NCBI GenBank assembly: GCA_964401045.1
Contig: CAYNXB010000013.1
Span: forward strand, 1 to 44,389
DNA from: CAYNXB01 sp964401045
GTDB lineage: Bacteria; Pseudomonadota; Alphaproteobacteria; Sphingomonadales; Sphingomonadaceae
DNA: 44,389 nucleotides
Direction: 5' to 3'
Shown: positions 8,007 to 16,646 of the stretch, piece after piece
Layout: every line of letters starts with the position of its first letter
How positions within the stretch are numbered: the first letter of the stretch is position 1
Translations under genes and position numbers: made by a program
The notes under the pieces: generated by a model
Seen by the model: the letters and a program-made list of their open reading frames with translations, nothing else
Database searches by the model: none
Told to the model about the DNA's origin: nothing

Positions 8007-8732
8007 TCAGAAAAAGAACCGCTGCTGCCAGTAGAACGTGCCGATCACCGGTTCGCCGCGCGCATTGGTTGCCGGACGGAAGCGGAGCCGCTCGATCGCC
8101 AGCCGGCATGTAACCGCATCGGTCTCGGGCAAGCCGCTGGTGCGATAGGTGCGGCAGGCGCTCGGACGGCCATCGGTATCGACCGTGAGAGCGATTATGA
8201 CCGCCTTGCCGATGCGCGCGTCGCGTCCCCCTTCAGGGATCGGATAGGCGCGCGCGTCATCGATCGCGCCCGACACCAGCACCGGCCTGGTCACCGCGCC
8301 ACCGCCTTGCCCGCCGCCGCCCGCGCCGCTGCCGGTACCATCGCCGCTCGCTCCGATGCCCGAGCCCTGCTCGCGCGTGCCCGAGGCATTCGCGCTGCCG
8401 GCCGAGCTGGCGCGCGGGACCGGCGTGGGGCGCACCGGAAGCCGCGCCGCGGGCGCCTGTGCCTCGCGCGGTCTTGCCTTGCGTCCTTCCTCTCCCGCCG
8501 CGCCGGAATCGGGCTCCGTGCTCGGCACGGGCTCGGGCGGTGCGGTTATCGTAACCGTCACCAGCGAGCCGACCGCCTCGATCGCCTGCGCGGGAAACTG
8601 CGGGGCGAAGGCGCGGATCAGCGCGGCGCCGGCCAGAAGATGCCCGGCCACCACCAGCGCTAGCGTGCCCCAGCGCGTGCGCCGGCGCGTGAGATAGCCC
8701 GGCGGAACCGGCGGTTCGACGGGTTGCTCCAT
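8007..8732 (-). CDS. TonB-family energy-transducer protein
   Basis: The 241-residue protein has a short cytoplasmic tail, one membrane anchor (about residues 23-42), a long Pro/Ala/Gly-rich periplasmic linker that includes a Gly-only stretch, and a C-terminal TonB-like domain (about 165-241) with YPIPEGGRDARIGKAVIIALTV-type strands and CRLAIERLRFRPA. This matches proteins that link the ExbBD motor to outer-membrane receptors. No exbB or exbD is nearby; a TonB-dependent receptor lies 16 kb away. The start at 8732 (MEQPVEPP) follows a GAGG; in-frame ATGs at 8759 and 8801 would add an unlikely basic leader. Confidence 0.85.
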   Translation of the reverse strand: MEQPVEPPVPPGYLTRRRTRWGTLALVVAGHLLAGAALIRAFAPQFPAQAIEAVGSLVTVTITAPPEPVPSTEPDSGAAGEEGRKARPREAQAPAARLPVRPTPVPRASSAGSANASGTREQGSGIGASGDGTGSGAGGGGQGGGAVTRPVLVSGAIDDARAYPIPEGGRDARIGKAVIIALTVDTDGRPSACRTYRTSGLPETDAVTCRLAIERLRFRPATNARGEPVIGTFYWQQRFFF

Positions 8733-8785
8733 TCGACCTCGCCCTCTGCGTGTGACCATATGACCAAAGTGTGCGCGACGCGAGG

Positions 8786-8814
8786 TTGATGCTGCCACCA
8801 CCCCCCGTTAGACC
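8786..8814 (+). promoter_or_regulatory. Candidate promoter of first PQQ dehydrogenase gene
   Basis: TTGATG at 8786-8791 and TAGACC at 8809-8814 are separated by 17 bases. This would give a leader of about 25 nt with GGGAGCAGGG as ribosome site. Similar pairs lie before the other two PQQ genes. It is inferred from sequence only. Confidence 0.35.
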
Positions 8815-8843
8815 GAATCAACGAAAAACCGGGAGCAGGGTCG

Positions 8844-10802
8844 ATGCGTTTGAAATGGGCCGCGGCATTCGCCGCGACGATGCTGTCCGCTTATGCGGCA
8901 TACGGGACCGCTCTGGCCGAGGAAACCGCGCCCGCGTCTGGCGATTGGCCGCGCTACGCCCGCGATCTTGCCGCCACCCGTTTCTCCCCGCTTGACCAGA
9001 TCGATGCCTCGAACGTGGGCCGCCTCGAGGTTGCGTGGACCATCCCCGCCGGGCCCAAGGGCATGGGCGCGCTGGTCAGCTCGGCGACGCCGATCGTGGT
9101 CGACGGGGTGATGTATTATCCTGCAGGCAACGCGGTGCTTGCGCTCGACGCCGCCACGGGCAAGGAACTCTGGCGCCACGATTTGACCGATGGCGCAGTG
9201 CGGCGCGCGGTCAGTTACTGGCCCGGAGACGGGGCGCACGGCTCGCGCATCTTCTATTCGAGCGGCAAGGCGGTGTGGGCTCTCGATCCGAAGACAGGCG
9301 CCGTCGACACGGCGTTCGGTGAAGGCGGCAAAATCGCGCTCGAGGTGCCCTACGGATATCCGCCGACGGTCTACAAGAACGTACTCATTGTCGGCGCGCA
9401 GACGCAGGAAATGATCGAGGGCGAACCCGGAGATACCAACGCGTTCGACGCGGTTACCGGCAAGCACCTGTGGACCTTCCACACCGTCCCTCGGCCTGGC
9501 GAGATCGGCCACGAGACCTGGCTCGACGACGGGTGGAAGAACCGCTCGGGCACCAATGTGTGGGTCTGGTACATGTCCGTCGATCCGCGCACGGACACAT
9601 TGTTCATGCCGGTCGGCGGCCCGTCGCCGAACTATGACGGCACCACTCGGCCGGGCGCGAACCTGTTCGGCAACTCGGTGGTCGCGGTCGACGCCGAAAC
9701 CGGCAAGTACAAGTGGCACTTCCAGACGATCCATCACGACTTGTGGGATTCGGACCTGCCCGCGCCGCCGGTGTTGTTCGACATCGAGAAGGACGGCAAG
9801 ACGGTTCATGCGCTCGCCGAAACCGGCAAGACCGCGTACATGTACATCCTCGACCGTGACACAGGTAAACCGGTGTTCGGGGTCGAGGAGAAGGCGGTCG
9901 CCGCGGGGAACGTGCCGGGCGAATGGTATTCGCCGACCCAGCCGATCCCGGTGAAGCCCGAGGCGCTTAGCCGCAAGACGTGGGACAAGAGCGACATCGT
10001 CACCGCGGCCGACACCAACCAGGCCCACGTCGACGCGTGCATGAAGCTGCTCGCCGATTACGGCGGCGATTTCTACAACGCCGGGCCCTTCACGCCGTAC
10101 TTGCTGGCGAAAGAAGGCGAGAAGCCCAAGGCATCGATCAACCTGCCGCACAATGGCGGCTCGGTGTGGGGCGGCAGCGCGGCCGATCCGCACACGGGCA
10201 TGATCTACATCAACACCAGCGAAGGCGGCGCCATCGGCTGGATCGAGAAGCGCAAGGAAGGGGCCGATTACGGCCGCGGCACCGCCGGCTCGAACCAGAC
10301 TTACGACCGCGCGAACCTCACCGGCCCCGGCGCCTATGCCTCGTTCAGCGCCGCTTACACGGACGCGGACGGCAAGACGGTCAATCTGCCGTGCATACGC
10401 CCCCCGTGGGGCCGCCTGATCGCCGTGGACGGGAAAACCGGCGAGATCGCCTGGGCGGTGCCGCTCGGGGTCACCGACGACTTGCCAGAGGGCAAGCAGA
10501 ACACCGGGCGCAACAACGGATCGGGCGGGCCGATCGTCACGGCCGGCGGGCTGGTGTTCGTCGGTGCTACCGACGACCGCCGGTTTCGCGCGTTCGACGC
10601 CAAGAGCGGCAAGGAGCTGTGGAGCGCGAAGCTGGCCCAGAACGCCGCCGCGGTGCCGATCACCTATCGCGGCGACGACGGGCGGCAATACGTCGCGGTC
10701 ACCGCGGCCTCCTTCGGCGGCGGTGGCCGCGGTCCCGACGGCAAGCCGTTGAACAACGAAGCGCTGGTGGTGTTCGCGCTGCCCAAGGAGAACGGCAAAT
10801 GA
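8844..10802 (+). CDS. PQQ-dependent dehydrogenase, exported (paralog 1)
   Basis: The 652-residue protein has a signal peptide (cleavage near residue 25, after ALA) and an eight-bladed PQQ beta-propeller of the membrane-glucose-dehydrogenase type, without the N-terminal membrane domain of GDH. Propeller repeats of the form ALDAATGKELW recur. H297-H-D-L-W-D-S-D304 matches the conserved segment of GDH-like enzymes that carries the catalytic Asp. The late segment GGPIVTAGGLVFVGATDD is also typical. There is no CxxCH, so it is not a quinohemoprotein and must pass electrons to quinone or to a separate cytochrome. It oxidises an alcohol, sugar or related group; the substrate is unknown. The VOC gene start overlaps its stop (ATGA). 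Confidence 0.92.
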   Translation: MRLKWAAAFAATMLSAYAAYGTALAEETAPASGDWPRYARDLAATRFSPLDQIDASNVGRLEVAWTIPAGPKGMGALVSSATPIVVDGVMYYPAGNAVLALDAATGKELWRHDLTDGAVRRAVSYWPGDGAHGSRIFYSSGKAVWALDPKTGAVDTAFGEGGKIALEVPYGYPPTVYKNVLIVGAQTQEMIEGEPGDTNAFDAVTGKHLWTFHTVPRPGEIGHETWLDDGWKNRSGTNVWVWYMSVDPRTDTLFMPVGGPSPNYDGTTRPGANLFGNSVVAVDAETGKYKWHFQTIHHDLWDSDLPAPPVLFDIEKDGKTVHALAETGKTAYMYILDRDTGKPVFGVEEKAVAAGNVPGEWYSPTQPIPVKPEALSRKTWDKSDIVTAADTNQAHVDACMKLLADYGGDFYNAGPFTPYLLAKEGEKPKASINLPHNGGSVWGGSAADPHTGMIYINTSEGGAIGWIEKRKEGADYGRGTAGSNQTYDRANLTGPGAYASFSAAYTDADGKTVNLPCIRPPWGRLIAVDGKTGEIAWAVPLGVTDDLPEGKQNTGRNNGSGGPIVTAGGLVFVGATDDRRFRAFDAKSGKELWSAKLAQNAAAVPITYRGDDGRQYVAVTAASFGGGGRGPDGKPLNNEALVVFALPKENGK

Positions 10803-11785
10803 GGAAGACGATCATCATCGCGGCGCTGTTTGGCGCGAGCCTGGCGGTGCCGTGCGCCGCGCAGAATACCGTCACCACGCCGGAGGGCGCGGTGCTCAAT
10901 GTCGACAGCGATCTTCCTTACAAGCCCGGTGAGCTGACGGCCGAGCAGCTCGCGGCCCCGACGCGGGGCCTGTTCGCACAGGATTCGATGAACGTGTTCC
11001 GCCGGTTCGATCCGGCGCAGACCGCGCAGATGGTCAAGTTCTACGTCGATGCGCTGGGTTTGCGTTCGCTCAACCCGATCCAGCTCACCGCCACTCAGCA
11101 GATGATCCTCACTGGCGTTGGCAGCGGCCAGATCAAGCTCGCCGGCGGACAGCAGCAGGGCACCCGCAAATACGATCTTTCGGGCGGCTACACGGGCGGT
11201 ACCGGTATCCGCTTCTTCGAGCTGACTTACCCTGACCGGAACGTGGTGGCGCAGCGTTTCGCCGCCGCCGGCTTCGCCCAACCGCAGTTCGCGCAACGGC
11301 AGGACGGGTTGTGGCAGGCGGTGGTCAAGGACCCGGGCGGGTTCGACATCGTGATCAGGATAAAGCCGGGCGCCAAGGACCATTCGGACGATGGCGTCGG
11401 CGTTGGCATCGCCGTCTCAGACCTCGGCAGGAGCCGGGCGTTCTACCGCGAGTTCGTCGGGCTCGACGAGCTCGAGCCGGTCGATGCGTCGTCGCTGGGG
11501 ATCAAACTCTATCCCTACCGCCACAAGGAAACGACGCTGCTGCTTTACGAGGCGAAGGGCCCGGGCGTCGATAACGGCAGCGCCGGCATCCAGTACGTGG
11601 TCAGCGACGCGCCGATGGTCGACGCCAAAGCCAGGTCGCGCGGCGGAATCGCAGTTGAGCAGCCGCTCAACAAGCTCACCGGCTTCGATCTCACCACCGT
11701 GTGGCTCAACGATCCCGACGGCGTGACCAACTATTTCGCGCAAGTCGGCCCGAACAGCCGCACCGCACGGGAAAAGGCGAAGTAG
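10799..11785 (+). CDS. Secreted tandem VOC (glyoxalase-like) protein
   Basis: The 328-residue protein has a signal peptide (cleavage after CAA-Q, about residue 21) and two VOC-fold modules. The first is about 64-190, with FDPAQTAQMVKFYVDALGL, and the second about 199-320, with VGIAVSDLGRSRAFYREFVGL and ending in WLNDPDGVTNYFAQV. Each resembles the beta-alpha-beta-beta-beta unit of glyoxalase or extradiol dioxygenase proteins. The usual metal-binding His/Glu set is not evident, so a binding or unusual catalytic role is possible. ATG at 10799 overlaps the dehydrogenase stop, which suggests translational coupling and shared function. Periplasmic VOC proteins are uncommon. Confidence 0.85.
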   Translation: MRKTIIIAALFGASLAVPCAAQNTVTTPEGAVLNVDSDLPYKPGELTAEQLAAPTRGLFAQDSMNVFRRFDPAQTAQMVKFYVDALGLRSLNPIQLTATQQMILTGVGSGQIKLAGGQQQGTRKYDLSGGYTGGTGIRFFELTYPDRNVVAQRFAAAGFAQPQFAQRQDGLWQAVVKDPGGFDIVIRIKPGAKDHSDDGVGVGIAVSDLGRSRAFYREFVGLDELEPVDASSLGIKLYPYRHKETTLLLYEAKGPGVDNGSAGIQYVVSDAPMVDAKARSRGGIAVEQPLNKLTGFDLTTVWLNDPDGVTNYFAQVGPNSRTAREKAK

Positions 11786-11786
11786 C

Positions 11787-12152
11787 CTACGGCGCCTTGC
11801 TGGTGACGATGTAGTCGGCCAGCGTGTCGATCTCCTGATCGGTCATCAGGCCGCCGAAGCTCGGCATTGCGCCCTGCCCGTCCGTGATCCGGCCGACCGC
11901 GAAGTCCTTGGTCAGCGCGGGATTGCCATCGAACGCCGGGCCTACATGCCCGCTCGCGCCGGCGTCCTTCAGCGCGTGGCACGAAGCACAGCCCCAATCC
12001 TCGAACAGCTGCTTGCCCTGGGCGTGATGCGCAGCGGCGTCCGGCGCGGAATCGGCCGCGAATGCCATTGGCGCGAACGGGGCCGCCAGCGCAGTAGCGG
12101 CAAGGACGGCCAGGCCCGGCATGCGGACGATTCGGGCGATATTCGAATTCAT
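11787..12152 (-). CDS. Periplasmic cytochrome c, mono-heme
   Basis: The 121-residue protein has a signal peptide (cleavage near AFA, residue 32), one heme motif C55-A-S-C58-H59 and a probable axial Met at M96 (GAMPSFGG). This is a class I cytochrome c of about 9 kDa when mature. The frame is open further upstream to 12230, but ATG 12152 directly precedes the signal peptide. The stop lies one base beyond the convergent VOC gene. Between two PQQ dehydrogenases that lack heme, it is a reasonable electron acceptor, but this is inferred from position only. Confidence 0.9.
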   Translation of the reverse strand: MNSNIARIVRMPGLAVLAATALAAPFAPMAFAADSAPDAAAHHAQGKQLFEDWGCASCHALKDAGASGHVGPAFDGNPALTKDFAVGRITDGQGAMPSFGGLMTDQEIDTLADYIVTSKAP

Positions 12153-12336
12153 GCTCTTCAGACCCTCGCTATGGCTCGATTTAGGCGTTCGGCTATCGGG
12201 ATGGTGCTGAACCGTCGATTTACCCCACACCGTGCGCCCGGCTCCTTAGTGCATTTTCGGACATTGTCATCAAGAGGAAGAAACGCGCCACGGCAGAAAA
12301 ATGCCGGATTTTGTCAAATTCGCGGGTCAAAGCCCC

Positions 12337-12366
12337 TTGTTGTCGCGCGCCCATCTCGGCTAGGCT
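12337..12366 (+). promoter_or_regulatory. Candidate promoter of second PQQ dehydrogenase gene
   Basis: TTGTTG at 12337-12342 and TAGGCT at 12361-12366 are separated by 18 bases, about 65 bases before the start. The spacer 12153-12432 holds no supported gene. Upstream are two further TTGT/GTCAAA elements (near 12311 and 12325) that may be regulator sites. Confidence 0.3.
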
Positions 12367-12432
12367 GGCCCCGAGGGCGGCAGCGAACGACCGCCGGTAT
12401 CGGGCTGAAGCCCTGGGGCGGGAGTTTTGAAA

Positions 12433-14403
12433 GTGCACCATCCGCATCGCGGCATCTTCCCCGGGCCGAACCGGCTCGGTTTCGTTTCGCGTCTCGCGCT
12501 GGCGCTGGCTGCAGGGGTGCCGCTGGCGGCATGTGCAGCCACCGGCCCGGTCGCCTCGAGTGGCCCGGTCAAAGCGGAATTCGACTATGCGGGCTGGGAC
12601 TCTTACGCGGGCGGCGCGGACTCGTCGCAGTACTCCTCGCTGGACCAGGTCAATACAGACAATGTCACCCAGCTCGAGCTGGCCTGGAGCTATCCGACCG
12701 GCGACGGGCCGCCGCCGTCGTTCAATCCGCTCAAGGTCGGCGACACGCTTTACCTGGTGAACGGCAACAAGCTCGTCGCGCTCGATCCCGCCACCGGGGT
12801 CGAGAAATGGAACCGCGCCTACGAGGGCCGTTCCATCGGCAGCCGGGGGATGAACTACTGGCAGAGTGCCGACGGTAGCGACCGCCGCCTGTTCTTCCTG
12901 ATGGACGGCGTGCTGCGCGCGGTGAACGCCGCCGATGGTGCGCCGATTGCCAGCTTCGGTGACGGCGGCGGGGTCGATATTCGCACCGGCCTCGCGCCGG
13001 GCAAGATGCCCGAGCGTCCGCTCCAGACGAGCAATCCGGGCCGCATCTACAAGAACACCATCATCGTCTCGCTTCCGGCGGCGGCTTACGATTTCGCCTC
13101 CGCGCCCGCGGACATCCATGCCTACGATGTCGTCACCGGCAAGCTGAAGTGGGTGTTCCACACCGTGCCCGAGAAAGGCGAGTTCGGCTACGACACCTGG
13201 CCGGAGAAGGACCACGAGAAGTTCGGCGGGGTCCACAACTGGTCCGAACTCACGATCGATACCAACACCGGCATCGCCTACATCCCGACAGGCACCGCGC
13301 GCTACGATTTCTACGGCGGCAACCGCGAAGGCGACAACCTGTTCGCCAATTCTCTGGTCGCGCTCGATGCCGAGACGGGCAAGCGCATCTGGCACTTCCA
13401 GGTGCTGCACCACGATTTGTGGGATTGGGACATCCCCCAGTCGCCCAAGCTGCTGACGATCCACAAGGATGGCAAGGACATCCCGGTCGTTATCCAGGCG
13501 ACCAAGTTCGGCTATATCTATGTGTTCGATCGCCGCACCGGGAAGCCGATCTGGCCGATCGAAGAAAAGCCGGTCCCCAAGTCCGACGTGCCGGGCGAGA
13601 AGCCCTCGCCAACACAGCCGGTGCCGACCTGGCCCGAGCCGTTCGCGCGGCAGGGCGTGTTCACCGAGGACATGATCAATCCCTACATTTCGGATGAGGA
13701 CAAGGCCAAGCTGCGCGAGCTGCTCAAGACCGCGCGCAACGAAGGCCTGTACACGCCGCCGAGCCTGCAGGGCTCGATCTCTCTGCCGGGCCACAACGGC
13801 GGCGCCAACTGGGGCAGTTCGGCGGTCGATCCGCTGCACCGTCGCTATTTCGTCGTCTCCAAGCAGCTCCCCACGTTCGATAAGCTGATACTCGACAAGC
13901 GTCCGGAAGCGCAGGCGGCGATGCCCAACGGCGGCGGCGACGTGAAGCCGTACAAATCGAACGTCGATTTCATGCTGCAGTCGAACGGCCTTCCGGCGAT
14001 CGAGCCGCCGTGGTCGCTGATCACCGCCTACGACATGGACACCGGCAAGAAGATCTGGTCGCTGCCGAACGGCGAAGTGACCAAGCTGGTCGAGCAAGGC
14101 GTTCGCGACACCGGCAGCACCGCCCCGCGCGGCGGCCCGGTGGCGACCGCCGGGGGCCTGGTGTTCGTCGGCACTTCGTCCGACCGCAAGTTCCGAGCGC
14201 GTGACGCGGCAACCGGCAAGGTCCTGTGGGAGTTTTCGCTTCCCGCGGCGAGCGAGGGCATTCCTGCTGTCTATGAGGCCGGCGGGCGGCAATACGTGGT
14301 CATCCCGGTCGGCGGCGACGGGTTGTTCGCGCCGAAGCTTGGCCAGACCGCGCCCGGGCCGAGCCAGTACATGGCCTTCGCGCTGCCTCAGAGCGCCAGA
14401 TGA
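12433..14403 (+). CDS. PQQ-dependent dehydrogenase, lipoprotein (paralog 2)
   Basis: The protein of about 656 residues starts at GTG 12433, which is placed 8 bases after GGGAG; an in-frame TTG at 12427 is too close to that site. The N-terminus is a lipoprotein signal with lipobox LAAC, so unlike its two paralogs the enzyme is probably membrane-anchored by lipid. The PQQ propeller shows the same landmarks: LHHDLWDWD (H326-D333), ALDAETGKRIW and GGPVATAGGLVFVGTSSDRKF. The DGPPPSF region and an EDKAKLRELL helix insert differ from paralog 1. No heme motif is present. It heads a run of four genes with ATGA overlaps to the next two. Confidence 0.92.
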   Translation: MHHPHRGIFPGPNRLGFVSRLALALAAGVPLAACAATGPVASSGPVKAEFDYAGWDSYAGGADSSQYSSLDQVNTDNVTQLELAWSYPTGDGPPPSFNPLKVGDTLYLVNGNKLVALDPATGVEKWNRAYEGRSIGSRGMNYWQSADGSDRRLFFLMDGVLRAVNAADGAPIASFGDGGGVDIRTGLAPGKMPERPLQTSNPGRIYKNTIIVSLPAAAYDFASAPADIHAYDVVTGKLKWVFHTVPEKGEFGYDTWPEKDHEKFGGVHNWSELTIDTNTGIAYIPTGTARYDFYGGNREGDNLFANSLVALDAETGKRIWHFQVLHHDLWDWDIPQSPKLLTIHKDGKDIPVVIQATKFGYIYVFDRRTGKPIWPIEEKPVPKSDVPGEKPSPTQPVPTWPEPFARQGVFTEDMINPYISDEDKAKLRELLKTARNEGLYTPPSLQGSISLPGHNGGANWGSSAVDPLHRRYFVVSKQLPTFDKLILDKRPEAQAAMPNGGGDVKPYKSNVDFMLQSNGLPAIEPPWSLITAYDMDTGKKIWSLPNGEVTKLVEQGVRDTGSTAPRGGPVATAGGLVFVGTSSDRKFRARDAATGKVLWEFSLPAASEGIPAVYEAGGRQYVVIPVGGDGLFAPKLGQTAPGPSQYMAFALPQSAR

Positions 14404-15440
14404 AGCGCGCGCTCGCCCTTGTTGGTGCCGTCATGGTGGTGCTCGGCGCGGTGCAGGCTCCTGCGCAGGACAGCCCGGACCTAACCGTGCTGCCTCCGCC
14501 CGCGAAGGACTATCAGCCCAAGAAGACCGAGTGGGGCGAGCCTGATTTTCGCGGGGGCTGGCCAATAGACAGCCTCAACGGCCGCACGCCGCTTGAGCGC
14601 GACGAGAAGTATGGTGACCGCCAGCTCCTGACCGACGCGGAGTTCGCCGAGCGCGAGAAGGCCGTCGATCAGCTGGCCAGGCGCTACGAGACGGAAGACG
14701 CCGAAAACAAGCTCGGCATCGGCCATTGGGCCGAAGTCGCGTCGGCCAATCGCCGCACCAGCTGGATTACCAGCCCGGCGAACGGCCGCCTCCCGGCATT
14801 CACCGCGGAGGGCAAGCGTCTCTCGGACGCGATGCGCTCGACCTGGCGGCAGGGGCAAACGTTCGACTGGACGAGCGATTTCGATAGCTGGGACCGTTGC
14901 ATCACGCGCGGCCTGCCCGCTTCGATGTTCCCGTTCATGTATAACAACGGGATGCGCATCTTCCAGTCGCCGGGCCTCGTCGCCTTGCAGATGGAGATGG
15001 TCCACGAGACGCGGCTGATCCCGACCGACGGCCGGCCCGCGATCCCGACCCAGATCATGAACTGGCTCGGTGAGAGCCGTGGCCACTGGGAAGGGCCCAA
15101 TGTGCTGGTGGTCGAAACCACCAACCTGCATCCCGGCCCTTCGGCGACCAACATCGGCACCACTGGTTCGCCGCCGCAGAACGACACGCCGGTGAGCGCG
15201 CAGGCGAAGATGATCGAGCGCTTCACCATGACGGGGCCGGATGCGATCAGTTACGAGATGACCTGGACCGATCCGACAGTGTTCACCGCGCCGTGGTCCG
15301 CCCGGCTCGATTGGCAGCGCGATGACGACTACGGCATATTCGAATACGCCTGCCATGAAGGCAACGTGCAGATCCGCAATTACATCACGGCCTCCAGAGC
15401 GCAGCGTGCGCAGGAAGCGGCCCAGGGAGGTGCAAAATGA
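14400..15440 (+). CDS. Secreted protein of unknown function, paralog A1
   Basis: The 346-residue protein has a signal peptide (cleavage after APA-Q, about 22). I cannot name its family with confidence. It shares with its neighbour A2 the segments YQPKKTxWGxPxFxGxWPIDS, FDxWDRCITRGxPASMFPFxYNNG, LVVETTN and FEYACHEGNVQxRNYI. The Cys residues C167 and C318 are conserved in A2 and the positions also match A3, so a disulfide is plausible. Its ATG overlaps the stop of PQQ paralog 2 (ATGA), so the two are translated together. A role as partner or chaperone of the dehydrogenase, or in substrate binding, is inference only. Confidence 0.9.
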   Translation: MKRALALVGAVMVVLGAVQAPAQDSPDLTVLPPPAKDYQPKKTEWGEPDFRGGWPIDSLNGRTPLERDEKYGDRQLLTDAEFAEREKAVDQLARRYETEDAENKLGIGHWAEVASANRRTSWITSPANGRLPAFTAEGKRLSDAMRSTWRQGQTFDWTSDFDSWDRCITRGLPASMFPFMYNNGMRIFQSPGLVALQMEMVHETRLIPTDGRPAIPTQIMNWLGESRGHWEGPNVLVVETTNLHPGPSATNIGTTGSPPQNDTPVSAQAKMIERFTMTGPDAISYEMTWTDPTVFTAPWSARLDWQRDDDYGIFEYACHEGNVQIRNYITASRAQRAQEAAQGGAK

Positions 15441-16573
15441 TTTCGCGTAAACTGATCCTTGGCGTGGCTGCGTCCGCGCTGGTGCTGCCTTCGATGGGCT
15501 CCGCGCAAGAAAAGGCAGCAGCGCCCGCGGCCCAGGCGCCCGCGCCTGCCGAGCTCAACAAGCTGCAACCGGTGCCCGACACCTACCAGCCCAAGAAGAC
15601 CACCTGGGGCGATCCGAACTTCACCGGCAAGTGGCCGATCGACAGCATCGCCAGCCTGCCGTTCCAGCGGCCGAAGAACTACGGTGACCGCTTCTACCTG
15701 ACCGAAGAGGAATACCAGGCGCGGCTCAAGCAGGCGGAAGGTTCCACCGAGCGGTACGACGCCGAAGACAAAAACAACACTATCGGCTTCGGTCACTGGG
15801 TGGAATCGGACGCCGCCGGCCGCGCCACCGCGCTGCTGGTCTCGCCCGCCGATGGGCAGCTTCCGGCGTTCACGCCCGAGGCGGAGAAGCTCTACAAGGC
15901 TGGCCGTTCGAGCTGGACGCCCGATACCAACTACGACTGGACCGACGACTTCGACACCTGGGACCGCTGCATCACCCGCGGCTTCCCGGCCTCGATGTTC
16001 CCGTTCCGCTACAACAATGGCATCGAGATCTTCCAGTCGCCGGGCCACGTCGTGATTAACCTCGAGATGATCCACGATTCGCGCGTCATCCCGGTGGTTC
16101 CCAAGGCCCAGTGGGCAGAACTTCAGAAGACCCGCTGGGATCCGAGCGTGCGCACCTGGATGGGCCAGTCGCTCGGCTACTGGGAGGACAAGAACACGCT
16201 CGTCGTCGAGACGACCAACATCAAGGCCGGCGACAGCGTGAGCACCGATACCGAAGCACGTGGCCCCTCGCCGCTAAACATGGCGACCATGGGCGTGCCG
16301 CCTAACAACACGATCCCCACCAGCGAGCAGGCCAAGGTGATCGAGCGGATTTCCATGACGGGGCCGGATTCGATCGTCTACGAGCTGACCTATAACGATC
16401 CGAAGGTGTTCACCGCGCCGTGGACCGCGCGGCTGGATTGGACCCGCAACTCGGACTACGGCTTCTTCGAGTACGCCTGCCACGAGGGCAACGTGCAGGT
16501 GCGCAACTACATCAACTCCTCGCGTGCCGCCCGCGGCCTGCCGACCAGCAAGGTCGGCGAGCACACCGAATAA
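15437..16573 (+). CDS. Secreted protein of unknown function, paralog A2
   Basis: The 378-residue protein has a signal peptide (cleavage after GSA-Q, about 23), followed by an Ala/Pro-rich linker. From YQPKKTTWGDP on, it is clearly homologous to A1 over the full length, with Cys at 178 and 348. Compared with A1 it has an insert near 222-240 (VPKAQWAELQKTRWDPS). The start overlaps the A1 stop by ATGA, so the pair looks like a tandem duplication that has kept translational coupling. Both copies have diverged a good deal, so the duplication is old. Function is unknown. Confidence 0.9.
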   Translation: MISRKLILGVAASALVLPSMGSAQEKAAAPAAQAPAPAELNKLQPVPDTYQPKKTTWGDPNFTGKWPIDSIASLPFQRPKNYGDRFYLTEEEYQARLKQAEGSTERYDAEDKNNTIGFGHWVESDAAGRATALLVSPADGQLPAFTPEAEKLYKAGRSSWTPDTNYDWTDDFDTWDRCITRGFPASMFPFRYNNGIEIFQSPGHVVINLEMIHDSRVIPVVPKAQWAELQKTRWDPSVRTWMGQSLGYWEDKNTLVVETTNIKAGDSVSTDTEARGPSPLNMATMGVPPNNTIPTSEQAKVIERISMTGPDSIVYELTYNDPKVFTAPWTARLDWTRNSDYGFFEYACHEGNVQVRNYINSSRAARGLPTSKVGEHTE

Positions 16574-16646
16574 GCCCCGCTCCGCCGCTTCGGCCTCGAT
16601 GCCGGAGCGGCGGCGAGCCGTGGGTGAACAGATCGGGGAGAGGGAT

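Noticed and set aside
9980..11785. Single 601-residue protein joining part of PQQ paralog 1 to the VOC protein
   Set aside because: The first part is the dehydrogenase gene read in the wrong frame; the true VOC start is ATG 10799 with a signal peptide.
12220..14292. Long open frame antisense to PQQ paralog 2
   Set aside because: It is rich in Arg/His/Val/Gly without motifs; the plus-strand propeller is clear.
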